A stretch of 64,000 bases of DNA from Pseudomonas sp. DY-1 (GTDB lineage: Bacteria > Pseudomonadota > Gammaproteobacteria > Pseudomonadales > Pseudomonadaceae): NCBI RefSeq assembly GCF_003626975.1, contig NZ_CP032616.1:1364001-1428000 (forward strand). The letters run 5' to 3'. Positions within the stretch are counted from its first letter, which is position 1. Each line of letters opens with the position of its first letter. Under the pieces are notes generated by a model. That model worked only from the letters and a program-made list of their open reading frames with translations. It ran no database searches and was not told where the DNA came from. This document shows, piece by piece, positions 26,230 through 34,962 of this stretch. Both the position numbers and the translations under genes were made by a program.

Positions 26230-26630
26230 ATCGCCTCCCGTTGGTTTTCATCAGGACAGGTGCCCGTCTGCGCGGGCATGCGCGGTTCGCCAGGGCGATA
26301 CCGCGGCCCCGGAAGTAAAGGCAGGGAAAAGGGATGGATCAGGGCGCGCCTGAATGGGCTTCGGGGGGCGTGCCTGGGAAGACGAATGTCATTCGGCCAA
26401 CAAGCGGTACCTGAAGCATGGTTGCCTCCGTGGGCAGGCCGTTCCATCAGGGCTGGGCGGCTGGCGGCTCCGTGACGCCAGCGGGAATGATTCGAGGATG
26501 CTAGAAGTCCTGGCAGAAACTGCCAATTGATTTAAACGCACTACTCGCCTGAGTTTTTTTCAAGCCGTTTCGGAGCCCGCCGTCACTCGCGGTATCCTGT
26601 TGCGCCCCCTCGTCCAGGCCCGTCAAACCG
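26230..26630. promoter_or_regulatory. Divergent control region of iorAB and the PhoD-like gene
   Basis: 401 bp without a convincing gene; short frames here are non-coding. A LysR-box-like palindrome lies at 26549-26563. The segment 26480-26580 is AT-richer and is the probable promoter zone. Confidence 0.5.
26549..26563. promoter_or_regulatory. Candidate LysR box
   Basis: CTGAGTTTTTTTCAA, within CGCCTGAG...TCAAGCCG; one mismatch from TTGA-N7-TCAA and flanked by the same CGC/GC bases as the 12898 element. It is 320 bp from iorA and 68 bp from the PhoD-like start. Confidence 0.5.
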
Positions 26631-28574
26631 ATGTCCGCAGTCTCCCTCCAGGCAAATCTCCCCATCGTCCTCGCCGGCCCCATGCTGCGCCGCATCGAAG
26701 CCCGTCGGCTGGTGTTCTGGCTGGTCGGTTCGCGCAGGCTCTCGCCGGTGCTGAGATTATCCGTGGACGGTGGCGTCGAGTATCCGCTGGGCGAAGACTG
26801 CTGCCGGGTGATTCCTTTCGGCCGTCATGCCTTCCTGCACCTGATCGACCTGCGACTGGAAATCTCCCTGCCCCTCGACCAGCAGATCGACTACGACCTT
26901 CTGATCGACGACGACGGCATCGGCCATTGGGCGCCGCACCTGGTCCATGAGCACGCAACAACGCCGAGCTTCGTCCTGCGATCGCGTATCGACCAGTTGC
27001 TTCACGGCTCTTGCCGCAAGCCGCACTTCCCGGCCAACGACGGCCTGCTCTGCGCCGACCGCCTGCTGGCAGCCGACCCGAAACCCGAGCAGCGCCCCGC
27101 CCTGCTGATGCTCAGCGGGGACCAGGTCTATACCGATGATGTGGCCGGTCCGATGCTGCGCGCCATCCATCAACTGATCGCGCGGCTTGGCCTGTTCGAC
27201 GAGAGGCTGGAGGGGGCGATCGTCAGCGACAGCGCGGCGTTGTACGGCCATGCCGCCTGCTACTACCACCGGGCGGACCTGTTGCCCGCGCTGGAGAGCA
27301 ACGAAACCCTGCGCGAACGTTTCTTCGGCGGCGCGCGCAAGCCCATCTTCACCAGCGCTAATGCGGAAAATCATCTGGTGACCCTGGCCGAAGTCATGGC
27401 CATGTACCTGCTGGTCTGGTCGCCGGTGCCCTGGGAACTTGTGGAACCGCAGATGCCCCCGCTGGACGCCGGGAAAATCGATCGCTATCGCCTGGAAGAA
27501 ACCCGACTGGTCGATTTCCGCGCTGGGCTGCCGGGCGTCGCGAGGGTGTTTGCCCACCTGCCGACCCTGATGATCTTCGACGACCATGACATCACCGACG
27601 ACTGGAACCTGTCTGCACAGTGGGAGCTGACCGCCTACGGCCACCCCTTCTCCAAGCGCATCATCGGCAATGCGCTGGTTGCCTACATGCTGTGTCAAGG
27701 CTGGGGCAACGACCCCAGGGCGTTCAGCGAGGTGCTGGACAAGGCCGAGGCACTGGCCGCCACCGCCGCCGACGACAATCATCTCGACAGCACGGCGTTG
27801 GACGGGCTGATCGACCGCCTGATCACCTTCAACCACTGGCAGTACGTGATGCCCACGACACCGGCGCTGGTGGTATTGGACACCCGGACCCGCCGCTGGC
27901 GCAGCGAGATCGACCTCCAGCGCCCATCCGGCCTGCTGGACTGGGAGGCCCTGTGCGAACTGCAACAGGAACTGCTGGATCATCCATCGGCGATCATCGT
28001 CTCCCCGGCGCCGGTCTTCGGGGTCAAGTTGATCGAGACGGTCCAGCGGGTCTTCAGCGCCTTCGGCCAACCACTGCTGGTGGATGCGGAAAACTGGATG
28101 GCCCACCGTGGCGCGGCCCAGGTGATCCTGAATATCTTCCGCCACTCGCGCACACCGGGGTCCTACGTGATCCTGTCCGGCGACGTGCATTACTCCTTCG
28201 TCTATGAAGTGCTGATCCGCCATCGCCAGCAAGGCCCGAAGATCTGGCAGATCACCAGCAGCGGCATCAAGAACGAGTTTCCAAGGCGCTTGCTGGATGT
28301 ATTCGACCGCCTCAACCGCTGGCTCTACTCGCCGCGTTCTCCGTTGAACTGGTTCACCAAGCGGCGCCCGATGAAGGTGATGCCGCGCACGCCGGAACAC
28401 AGCAAGGCCGGCGAACGGCTGTGGAACTCCGCAGGTCTCGGCCAGGTGTTCTTCGATACCGAGGGGCGGCCTTCGCGCATCTTCCAGCTCAACGCCAATG
28501 GCACCGAACCCACCGAGTTCCTCGAACAACGAGACGACCAACCGGACGGACTTCCCGTGGCGCGGCGGGTATGA
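26631..28574 (+). CDS. PhoD-like metallophosphatase family protein
   Basis: 647 aa. PhoD-family metal motifs are MLSGDQVYTDDV (first Asp), IFDDHDITDDW and VILSGDVHYSFVYEVL (His ligands). The N-terminal 150 residues form an Ig-like/beta domain without a signal peptide, unlike secreted PhoD, so the protein is probably cytoplasmic. It likely hydrolyses phosphoesters; the physiological substrate is unknown. It is followed after 32 bp by the truncated-haemoglobin gene. The start ATG lacks a strong ribosome site; an in-frame ATG at about 26682 is an alternative. Confidence 0.82.
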   Translation: MSAVSLQANLPIVLAGPMLRRIEARRLVFWLVGSRRLSPVLRLSVDGGVEYPLGEDCCRVIPFGRHAFLHLIDLRLEISLPLDQQIDYDLLIDDDGIGHWAPHLVHEHATTPSFVLRSRIDQLLHGSCRKPHFPANDGLLCADRLLAADPKPEQRPALLMLSGDQVYTDDVAGPMLRAIHQLIARLGLFDERLEGAIVSDSAALYGHAACYYHRADLLPALESNETLRERFFGGARKPIFTSANAENHLVTLAEVMAMYLLVWSPVPWELVEPQMPPLDAGKIDRYRLEETRLVDFRAGLPGVARVFAHLPTLMIFDDHDITDDWNLSAQWELTAYGHPFSKRIIGNALVAYMLCQGWGNDPRAFSEVLDKAEALAATAADDNHLDSTALDGLIDRLITFNHWQYVMPTTPALVVLDTRTRRWRSEIDLQRPSGLLDWEALCELQQELLDHPSAIIVSPAPVFGVKLIETVQRVFSAFGQPLLVDAENWMAHRGAAQVILNIFRHSRTPGSYVILSGDVHYSFVYEVLIRHRQQGPKIWQITSSGIKNEFPRRLLDVFDRLNRWLYSPRSPLNWFTKRRPMKVMPRTPEHSKAGERLWNSAGLGQVFFDTEGRPSRIFQLNANGTEPTEFLEQRDDQPDGLPVARRV

Positions 28575-28606
28575 TGCCGACCCGGATTTCCTGACGGCTA
28601 CCCACC

Positions 28607-29026
28607 ATGAGCAACACTCCCCTCTTCGGCAACGGCGATGCTTCCTACCAGGCCGCTGGTGGCATCGACGGCCTGCGACGCCTGGTGGACGACTTCTACC
28701 GGCTGATGGACGAGCTGCCGGAAGCCGCCGACCTGCGTCGCCTGCACCCGGATAGTCTGGAGCAATCCCGCGACAAGCTGGCCTGTTTCCTCAGCGGCTG
28801 GCTGGGCGGCCCGAAGCTCTTCAGCGAGAAATACGGGTCCATTTCGATACCCTCCTTCCACGCCCAGTGGCCCATCGACGAATCCCTCAGCGGCGCCTGG
28901 CTGGGCTGCATGGAGCGGGCCATCGCCCAGCAGCCCTTCTCGCCCGAGTTCGCCGAGTACCTGCTTGCACAGCTGAAGGTGCCGGCCCACCGAGTGGTGC
29001 AGGCGAGCCGCGCAAGGCACGGCTGA
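28607..29026 (+). CDS. Group II truncated haemoglobin (bacterial globin)
   Basis: 139 aa. The pattern GGIDGLRRLVDDFYRLMDE, then LACFLSGWLGGPKLFSEKYG, a His in SFHAQWPI at the proximal-ligand position, and the trHbII mark GAWLGCMERAI are present. Trp at the G8 position (AWL) is characteristic of group II. It binds O2 or NO in the cytoplasm, likely for detoxification or redox chemistry. It is close behind the PhoD-like gene, so it may be co-transcribed with it. Confidence 0.9.
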   Translation: MSNTPLFGNGDASYQAAGGIDGLRRLVDDFYRLMDELPEAADLRRLHPDSLEQSRDKLACFLSGWLGGPKLFSEKYGSISIPSFHAQWPIDESLSGAWLGCMERAIAQQPFSPEFAEYLLAQLKVPAHRVVQASRARHG

Positions 29027-29050
29027 ATCCCGCCTCGAAATCTTCTTGAA

Positions 29051-29130
29051 AGCGAATTCATTCGCGATGCAGTCCGAAGGGCTGCCAGAGGGACCGGGTT
29101 GCTTCGCGTCCATTCGCGAATGAATTCGCT
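29051..29130. repeat. REP-type inverted pair
   Basis: AGCGAATTCATTCGCG (29051-29066) and CGCGAATGAATTCGCT (29115-29130) are perfect inverted arms around a 48-bp spacer that itself holds a smaller hairpin. Related elements lie near 37364, 45694, 50609 and 56083. Confidence 0.75.
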
Positions 29131-29185
29131 CACACAGTTCAATCGCAGCGCTCATCGCGATTTTGACGGCGCCTGGCTCGCACCC

Positions 29186-29210
29186 ATATAGTAAGCACCG
29201 CTTATTATAT
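29186..29210. promoter_or_regulatory. MarR-type operator
   Basis: An inverted repeat with 11-bp arms ATATAGTAAGC and GCTTATTATAT (one mismatch) separated by ACC, ending 12 bp before the marR start. Size and placement are those of an autoregulatory MarR site controlling the marR-efflux operon. Confidence 0.75.
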
Positions 29211-29222
29211 GGACCCCACATC

Positions 29223-29651
29223 ATGCCCCGCCTCGAAGAGAGCATCGGCTTCCTCCTGGCCGATGCTTCCCGCCTGATGCGCCGCTCCTTCGAGCAGCAC
29301 ATCACTGGCAGCAGCCTCACCCTTGCCCAAGCCCGCGCCCTGGCACATGTCGCGCGCAACGAAGGTTGTCGCCAGGTCGAGCTGGCCGACCAGTTGGAGG
29401 TCAAACCCATCACCCTTGCCCGCCTGCTGGATCAACTGGAGCAAGCCGAACTGGTGGAACGACGCCCCGACCCGGACGACCGCCGCGCCTATCGGTTGTA
29501 TCTGCGCCCGCGGGCCGACAAGGCCCTGGACGACATCCGCACCGCGGGTGCGGCGATGCTCGCCGTGGCGCTGGATGGCTTCAGCGAAGCCGAAACGGCC
29601 GCGCTCTCCAGCGCCCTGCGCAAGATGCGCAGCAACCTTTCTTCCCGTTGA
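29223..29651 (+). CDS. MarR family transcriptional regulator
   Basis: 142 aa from the ATG at 29223; an upstream in-frame start would run through the operator. The winged-helix region is QARALAHVARNEGCRQVELADQLEVKPITLARLLDQLE, then VERRPDPDDRRAYRLYL (recognition helix and wing with the DDRR signature). It probably represses the two efflux genes behind it and itself from the 29186-29210 palindrome until a phenolic or other toxic ligand binds. Confidence 0.9.
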   Translation: MPRLEESIGFLLADASRLMRRSFEQHITGSSLTLAQARALAHVARNEGCRQVELADQLEVKPITLARLLDQLEQAELVERRPDPDDRRAYRLYLRPRADKALDDIRTAGAAMLAVALDGFSEAETAALSSALRKMRSNLSSR

Positions 29652-29673
29652 TTTCCAAAGGAAGCGCAACGCC

Positions 29674-30747
29674 ATGAACACCCACACGGTCATCGTTCCC
29701 GAACAGGACGCAGCGGCCGCCACCAACTCCCGCGGCAAACGCCTGTTGCTGATGGGCGTCGCCCCTGTTCTTGCCGTAGGCCTGGGACTGGCCGCCTATC
29801 TCCACGGTGGACGCTTTGTCGAAACCGACAACGCCTATGCCAAGGCTGACAAGGTGCCGATCAGCGCCGATGTATCCGGCACCATCACCGAGGTGCTGAC
29901 CCGCGAGAACGATAGGGTGAGTGCCGGGCAGCTGCTATTCCGTATCGACCCGGCAAGCTTCCGCATCGCCGTTGCCCGGGCCGAGGCGCGCCTGGCACAG
30001 GTACGTACCGACCTCGCCGCGCTGAAAGCCAGCTACCAGGAAAAATCCTCCGAACTGGCCCTGGCCCGTACCCGTCACGCCTACGCCGAGAAAGACCTGC
30101 AGCGCCAGGCGAACCTCGCGCAGAAAGGCTATCTCTCCCCGGCAAGGCTCGACGAATCGCGCCAGGCCACCCAGATCGCCGCGCAAGAAATCGACGCCCG
30201 CGAGCACGATCTAAAGCGCATCGCCGAGAACCTCGGCGGCAGCCCGGCACTGCCGGTGGAGCAACACCCGAGCTACCTCAGCGCCCAGGCCGAGCTGGAA
30301 CAGGCGCGCCTGGACCTGCAACGCTCCGAAGTGCGCGCGTCGCTCGCCGGGAGCATCAGCAAGGTGCCGCAACCTGGCCAGTACATCAGTGCCGGCAATA
30401 CCGCCATGACCCTGGTGGTGGATGACAATCTCTGGGTGGAAGCCAACTTCCCCGAGAAGGACCTGACCTACGTGCGCCCCGGCCAACCGGTCGATGTGCG
30501 CTTCGACATCTACCCGGACGCCACCTGGCACGGCGAAGTGGAAAGCCTGAGTCCGGCCACCGGTTCGGAGTTCTCGGTACTGCCAGCGCAGAACGCCACC
30601 GGCAACTGGGTGAAGGTGGCGCAGCGGGTACCCGTGCGCATCCACCTGCGACCCGACGCCCAGCAGCCACCGCTACGCGCCGGCCTCAGTGCGGTGGTGG
30701 AGATCGATACCGGCCACCACCGCAGCCTCGCCAGCCTGCTGCCCTGA
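29674..30747 (+). CDS. HlyD/EmrA family membrane-fusion (periplasmic adaptor) protein
   Basis: 357 aa from the ATG at 29674. One N-terminal membrane anchor (LLLMGVAPVLAVGLGLAAYL) is followed by the barrel/lipoyl part FVETDNAYAKADKVPISADVSG. A long coiled coil comes next (about residues 100-210, with SELALARTRHAYAEKDLQRQ), then the returning lipoyl half (SLAGSISKVPQPGQYISAG). This is the EmrA pattern of adaptors for DHA2 pumps. It links the inner-membrane pump behind it to an outer-membrane channel not encoded here. Confidence 0.9.
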   Translation: MNTHTVIVPEQDAAAATNSRGKRLLLMGVAPVLAVGLGLAAYLHGGRFVETDNAYAKADKVPISADVSGTITEVLTRENDRVSAGQLLFRIDPASFRIAVARAEARLAQVRTDLAALKASYQEKSSELALARTRHAYAEKDLQRQANLAQKGYLSPARLDESRQATQIAAQEIDAREHDLKRIAENLGGSPALPVEQHPSYLSAQAELEQARLDLQRSEVRASLAGSISKVPQPGQYISAGNTAMTLVVDDNLWVEANFPEKDLTYVRPGQPVDVRFDIYPDATWHGEVESLSPATGSEFSVLPAQNATGNWVKVAQRVPVRIHLRPDAQQPPLRAGLSAVVEIDTGHHRSLASLLP

Positions 30748-30752
30748 TCACC

Positions 30753-32294
30753 ATGAAGGCGACCCACTCCCGCGACGCCGGTTCGCACCGCTGGCTGATC
30801 ACTCTCTCAGTGATGCTGGCCACCATCATGCAGGCGCTGGACACCACCATCGCCAACGTCGCCCTGCCGCATATGCAGGGCAGCATGGGCACGACCCAGG
30901 ACCAGATCAGCTGGGTGCTGACGTCTTACATCGTTGCTGCTGCCATCTGCATGCCGCTGACCGGTTTCATCGCCGCACGCTTCGGCCGCAAGCGGCTGTT
31001 CATGTGGTCCATCGTCGGTTTCACCATTGCGTCGATGCTCTGTGGCGCGGCCCAGAGCCTGGAGCAGATCGTCCTGTTCCGTCTGCTCCAGGGCGTGTTC
31101 GGCGCCAGCCTGGTGCCGCTGTCCCAGGCCGTCCTGCTCGACACCTACCCGACCGAGCAACACGGTTCGGCCATGGCCATCTGGGGCGTGGGGGTGATGG
31201 TCGGTCCCATCCTCGGACCCAGCCTCGGCGGCTGGCTCACCGAGTACTACAACTGGCGCTGGGTGTTCTACATCAACCTGCCCTTCGGCCTGCTGGCCTG
31301 GTTCGGCCTGACCGCCTTTCTCAAGGAGACCCCGATCGAGCGGGAGCGCCGTTTCGACCTGCTCGGATTCGCGCTGCTCGCCCTGGCCATCGGCGCCCTG
31401 CAACTGATGCTGGACCGGGGGGAATCCCAGGACTGGTTCCACAGCCCTGAAATCCTCATCGAGGCGGTGCTGGCGGGACTTGGGCTCTATCTATTCGTCG
31501 TCCATGTACTGACCCACCGCGAACCATTCATCGACCCGGCGATGTTCCGCGATCGCAACCTCAGCATCGGCCTGATGTTCATCTTCATGGTGGGCATCAT
31601 GCTGTTCGCCACCATGACCCTACTGCCGCCATTCATGCAGAACCTCATGGGCTATCCGGTGCTGGATGTCGGCAACCTGATCGCGCCGCGTGGCCTGGGT
31701 ACCATGGCCGCGATGATGCTGGTGGGTCGGTTGATCAGCCGTTTCGACCCACGTGGAATGATCGGACTGGGCCTGTTGCTCACCGCCCTGTCACTGTGGG
31801 AAATGACCCAGTTCACCGCTGAAGTCAGCAGTTTCGCCATCGTCCGAAGCGGCCTGGTCCAGGGCTTCGGGTTGGGCCTGATCTTCGTGCCGCTGTCGAC
31901 CCTGACCTTCTCCACCCTGGCGCCGCGCTACCGCAACGAGGGCACCGCGCTGTTCAGTCTGATGCGCAATGTCGGCAGCGGTATCGGCATCTCCCTGGTG
32001 ATCAGCTATCTCGCCCAGCGCACGCAGATCAACCACGCCGCCTTCAGCGACTTCATGACGCCTTTCAACCAGGCCCTGACCCAGGCGACCGAAAGTGGCG
32101 CCATCGACCTGTCCAGCCCAGCCGGGTTGGTGGCGCTGAATATGGAAGTGACTCGCCAGGCATCCATCCTCGCGTACCTGCAGGACTTCCGCCTGATGAT
32201 GTTCATCACCCTCGCCTCCTTGCCCTTGCTCCTGCTTCTGCGCAAGCCGCCGATAACATCCGGCCCGCCGGACACTCACGCGGTCATGGAGTGA
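30753..32294 (+). CDS. DHA2 family MFS drug transporter (EmrB/QacA subfamily)
   Basis: 513 aa, 14 membrane segments. Family motifs are LDTTIANVALPHMQGSMG in TM1 (motif D1), GFIAARFGRKRLF (motif A) and GVGVMVGPILGPSLGG in TM5 (motif C, antiporter). It exports toxic organic compounds by proton antiport, together with the EmrA-like adaptor five bases upstream, under the MarR regulator. A specific drug cannot be inferred. Confidence 0.92.
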   Translation: MKATHSRDAGSHRWLITLSVMLATIMQALDTTIANVALPHMQGSMGTTQDQISWVLTSYIVAAAICMPLTGFIAARFGRKRLFMWSIVGFTIASMLCGAAQSLEQIVLFRLLQGVFGASLVPLSQAVLLDTYPTEQHGSAMAIWGVGVMVGPILGPSLGGWLTEYYNWRWVFYINLPFGLLAWFGLTAFLKETPIERERRFDLLGFALLALAIGALQLMLDRGESQDWFHSPEILIEAVLAGLGLYLFVVHVLTHREPFIDPAMFRDRNLSIGLMFIFMVGIMLFATMTLLPPFMQNLMGYPVLDVGNLIAPRGLGTMAAMMLVGRLISRFDPRGMIGLGLLLTALSLWEMTQFTAEVSSFAIVRSGLVQGFGLGLIFVPLSTLTFSTLAPRYRNEGTALFSLMRNVGSGIGISLVISYLAQRTQINHAAFSDFMTPFNQALTQATESGAIDLSSPAGLVALNMEVTRQASILAYLQDFRLMMFITLASLPLLLLLRKPPITSGPPDTHAVME

Positions 32295-32298
32295 TCTC

Positions 32299-33270
32299 CT
32301 AACCCGTCGCCACGCCCCTGGCCCGGTTTCGCCGCCAGGCGGCCGGCGGCGCACCGAATTCCCGGCGAAAGGCACGGCTGAAGGCTGTGTCGGTCTGGTA
32401 GCCGACATCCTCGGCGATACGCGCCAGCGGGGCGTTGCTGCGGCTGAGGAGATTGGCGGCCAGGAGCATGCGCCACTGGGTCAGGTACTGCATGGGTGAG
32501 CTGCCCACCAATAGCTGGAAGCGTTCGGCAAGCACTGAGCGCGACGTGCCGGCGGTACGTGCCAGTTCCTCCAGGGTCCAGGCCTGGGCCGGGCATTGGT
32601 GCAAGGCCGTCAGTGCCGATCCGACTATCCGGTCCCCCAGTCCCGCCAGCCAGCCGGTACGTCCAGCGGCCTGCTCGTTCATGTACAGGCGCAGGACTTC
32701 GATGAACAGCACTTCGGCCAGCTTGGCCAGCACACCCTCGCCGCCTGGACGGGGCGATTTGGCTTCCGTCAGCGCGTAGCGTACCGACGCTTCCAGCCAG
32801 GGCCCGGCGCTGGAGTCACGCACGTTGACGCGCACCAACGAGGGCAGCCCGGCCAGCAGGATGTCCGCCAGCCTTGCATCGCAGGCCAGGTAGCCGCAGA
32901 CCAGTCGCGTGATCGCCCCACCGCCGCCATAAGCCAATTGCCGAGGGCGACGCGCCAGCACTTCGTCCAGCCTTCCCCCCTTGGCCGGCGGCAAGCCGGG
33001 TTGGGAGGTCATGCGATGGGCATCGCCCTTGGGAAACAGCACCACGTCACCTGCCGAGAGACGGACAGGCTGTTCCTGGCCGATTTCGACAAAGCACTCA
33101 CCTTCGGTGATCAGGTGGAAGATCACCACGCGTTCGGCGCCCGGTTCCAAAAGCGGAGCAACCGTATCGGCACGGGGTGACTGGTAGCACCAGGGCGCGC
33201 TGAACCGTGCATTGATGAAGATGGCGCCGACCAGATGGACGACGCGCAGCGTTTCCGACAGAGCGTCCAT
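32299..33270 (-). CDS. AraC family regulator with N-terminal cupin
   Basis: 323 aa. The N-terminal half is an AraC-type cupin (FHLITEGECFVEIGQEQPVRLSAGDVVLFPKGDAHRM). The C-terminal half has both HTH units (TLEELARTAGTSRSVLAERFQLLVGSSPMQYLTQWRM, then IAEDVGYQTDTAFSRAFRREFGAPPAAWR). GGAGG precedes the ATG. It converges with the pump gene (4-bp gap) and is divergent from the DUF4242-methyltransferase pair, which it may control. Confidence 0.9.
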   Translation of the reverse strand: MDALSETLRVVHLVGAIFINARFSAPWCYQSPRADTVAPLLEPGAERVVIFHLITEGECFVEIGQEQPVRLSAGDVVLFPKGDAHRMTSQPGLPPAKGGRLDEVLARRPRQLAYGGGGAITRLVCGYLACDARLADILLAGLPSLVRVNVRDSSAGPWLEASVRYALTEAKSPRPGGEGVLAKLAEVLFIEVLRLYMNEQAAGRTGWLAGLGDRIVGSALTALHQCPAQAWTLEELARTAGTSRSVLAERFQLLVGSSPMQYLTQWRMLLAANLLSRSNAPLARIAEDVGYQTDTAFSRAFRREFGAPPAAWRRNRARGVATG

Positions 33271-33494
33271 CAGCCCTCACCTCCAGCCGCAGTTCTGAAA
33301 TTCTGGTCGGTCGCGGGAACACGCAGCGTTTCGTCGGATAAATGGCTCTGTGCGGACGATCAAGCAGACCTTGCCGACGCTCGGACAGGACTGTGTCCCA
33401 TTTGAGGCGGATAGTTTTGCCAGCACGTCCTTGCTGCCCGTTGTACCCAAGGCGTGTCTGCAACACCCAAAAAACCAAGAAAACAGAGGTCCCC

Positions 33495-33767
33495 ATGCCC
33501 AAGTTCCTCATAGAAAGAGAGATACCGGAAGCTGGAAAACTCACGGAACGAGACCTCAAAGCCATATCGCAGAAGTCCTGCCGGGTACTCAAAGAAATCG
33601 GACCAGAGGTGCAGTGGGTCCAGAGCTACGTCACCGACGACAAGCTGTACTGCGTCTACATCGCCAACGACGAGGGACTTATCCGCGAACACGCCCAGCG
33701 TGGCGGATTCCCCGTCAGCCGCATCTCCCGCATCAGCTCGACCATCGATCCGACCACAGCCGAATGA
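33495..33767 (+). CDS. DUF4242 (SCO4226-like) small protein
   Basis: 90 aa. MPKFLIEREIPEAGKLTE, YVTDDKLYCVYIAND and the C-terminal HAQRGGFPVSRISRISSTID are the marks of DUF4242, a ferredoxin-like fold whose Streptomyces member SCO4226 binds nickel. His in HAQRGGFP and the Tyr/Cys pair are in the usual places. It overlaps the methyltransferase start by four bases (ATGA), so the two are translated together. Function is not established for the family. Confidence 0.82.
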   Translation: MPKFLIEREIPEAGKLTERDLKAISQKSCRVLKEIGPEVQWVQSYVTDDKLYCVYIANDEGLIREHAQRGGFPVSRISRISSTIDPTTAE

Positions 33768-34588
33768 GCCCCGAAATGACTTCTGCAATTGATCTGAATG
33801 CACTGAAGAGCAAGCAAATGGCCTCATGGGCCAGCGGCGACTACGCCGTCATCGGAACCACCCTGCAGCTGGTCGGCGAACTGCTCGCCGAAGCCTGCGA
33901 CCTGCGCCACGGCGAGACCGTACTGGACGTTGCGGCCGGCAATGGCAATGCCACTCTGGCAGCCGCGCGCCGAGGCGGCCGGGTGACCTCCACCGACTAT
34001 GTGGCGGCCCTTCTGGAACGCGGCGAGGAGCGTGCCCGCGCCGAGCGGCTGGAGGTGAACTTCCAGGCCGCCGATGCCGAGAACCTGCCCTTTCCTGACG
34101 CCAGCTTCGACGTGGTGCTGTCCACCTTCGGGGTGATGTTCACCCCCGACCAGACCAAGGCGGCTTCCGAGTTGGCAAGGGTCTGTCGTCCCGGTGGGCG
34201 CATCGGTCTGGCCAACTGGACGCCGGACGGTTTCATCGGCCAGGTGTTCAAGACACTGGGGCGCCACCTGCCGCCTCCACCCGGTGTGCAGCCACCCTCG
34301 CTCTGGGGCGTGGAGAGCCACCTGCGTGAGCTGTTCGACCACAGCGCCCGCGAGATTTCGGTAGCGCGGCGGTTGTTCAACTTCCGCTACCAGTCGGCAG
34401 CCCATTTCCTGGAAGTCTTCCGGACCTGGTACGGCCCGGTGCACAAGGCCTTCGCCGCCCTCCCCGCCGATGGCGCCGAAGCTCTGGAGCGTGACCTGAC
34501 CGAGCTGCTCGAGCGCTACAACCGCGCCGGGCCGGATTCGCTGATCGTGCCCAGCGAATACGTGGAGGTGGTGATCACTCGCCGTTGA
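33764..34588 (+). CDS. Class I SAM-dependent methyltransferase
   Basis: 274 aa if the ATG overlapping the upstream stop is used; an ATG at 33776 gives a start (MTSAIDLNALKSKQMASWAS) that looks more family-like. The SAM-binding motif is VLDVAAGNGNATLAAARRGG, followed by AADAENLPFPDASFDVVLSTFGVMF and the RVCRPGGRIGLANWTPDGF segment of the UbiE/COQ5-like branch. It methylates an unknown small molecule. Paired with the DUF4242 gene under possible AraC control. Confidence 0.85.
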   Translation: MSPEMTSAIDLNALKSKQMASWASGDYAVIGTTLQLVGELLAEACDLRHGETVLDVAAGNGNATLAAARRGGRVTSTDYVAALLERGEERARAERLEVNFQAADAENLPFPDASFDVVLSTFGVMFTPDQTKAASELARVCRPGGRIGLANWTPDGFIGQVFKTLGRHLPPPPGVQPPSLWGVESHLRELFDHSAREISVARRLFNFRYQSAAHFLEVFRTWYGPVHKAFAALPADGAEALERDLTELLERYNRAGPDSLIVPSEYVEVVITRR

Positions 34589-34600
34589 CGTGTAAGCCAC

Positions 34601-34629
34601 TTGTAGCCCGGGTGAAATCCGGGCTACAA
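34601..34629. repeat. Intergenic palindrome, possible terminator
   Basis: TTGTAGCCCGG and CCGGGCTACAA, 11-bp perfect arms around 7 bases, just after the methyltransferase gene. The same element type is frequent between Pseudomonas genes. No T-run follows. Confidence 0.7.
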
Positions 34630-34880
34630 GCGTCGGCTTCCAGCTACGCCGCAACCTCAGTCTGAAGTCCGAGCTGACCCAGCTCGACATCCAAAGCCGG
34701 CTGTTTTCCACTCTGCCCCCCGGCCCGCTGCGCAAGTTGGACGATGGGTTGGACCGGCAAGCGCTGTTCCAGTCTCGGCCGGAGGCCAGCCGGCGGCTCC
34801 TGGCCATCAACGCAGCCCCGTCGTACCCGGGGCGCTGCCCAGGAAATCCAGGACATGCTGGAGCGGCGCCAAGGCTAGGG
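34630..34880 (+). pseudogene. Probable degraded coding remnant
   Basis: After the palindrome, one frame reads LRRNLSLKSELTQLDIQSRLFSTLPPG, then LRKLDDGLDRQALFQSRPEASRRLLAINAA. A +1 change of frame near 34820 continues as RGAAQEIQDMLERRQG and a stop at 34878. The helical, charged composition and the fact that two consecutive frames make sense suggest the 3' end of a lost gene. No start codon or family is recognised. It could also be chance. Confidence 0.3.
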
Positions 34881-34962
34881 ATGCTGCGCATCCTTTCGCA
34901 ATTGAAATCGCGCCTACAGGAGGGCGTGCTTCTTGTGGGAGATTCATTCGCGAAGTACGCGT

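Noticed and set aside
26757..28541. 594-codon minus-strand frame over the PhoD-like gene
   Set aside because: No recognisable domain; PhoD metal motifs on the plus strand are decisive.
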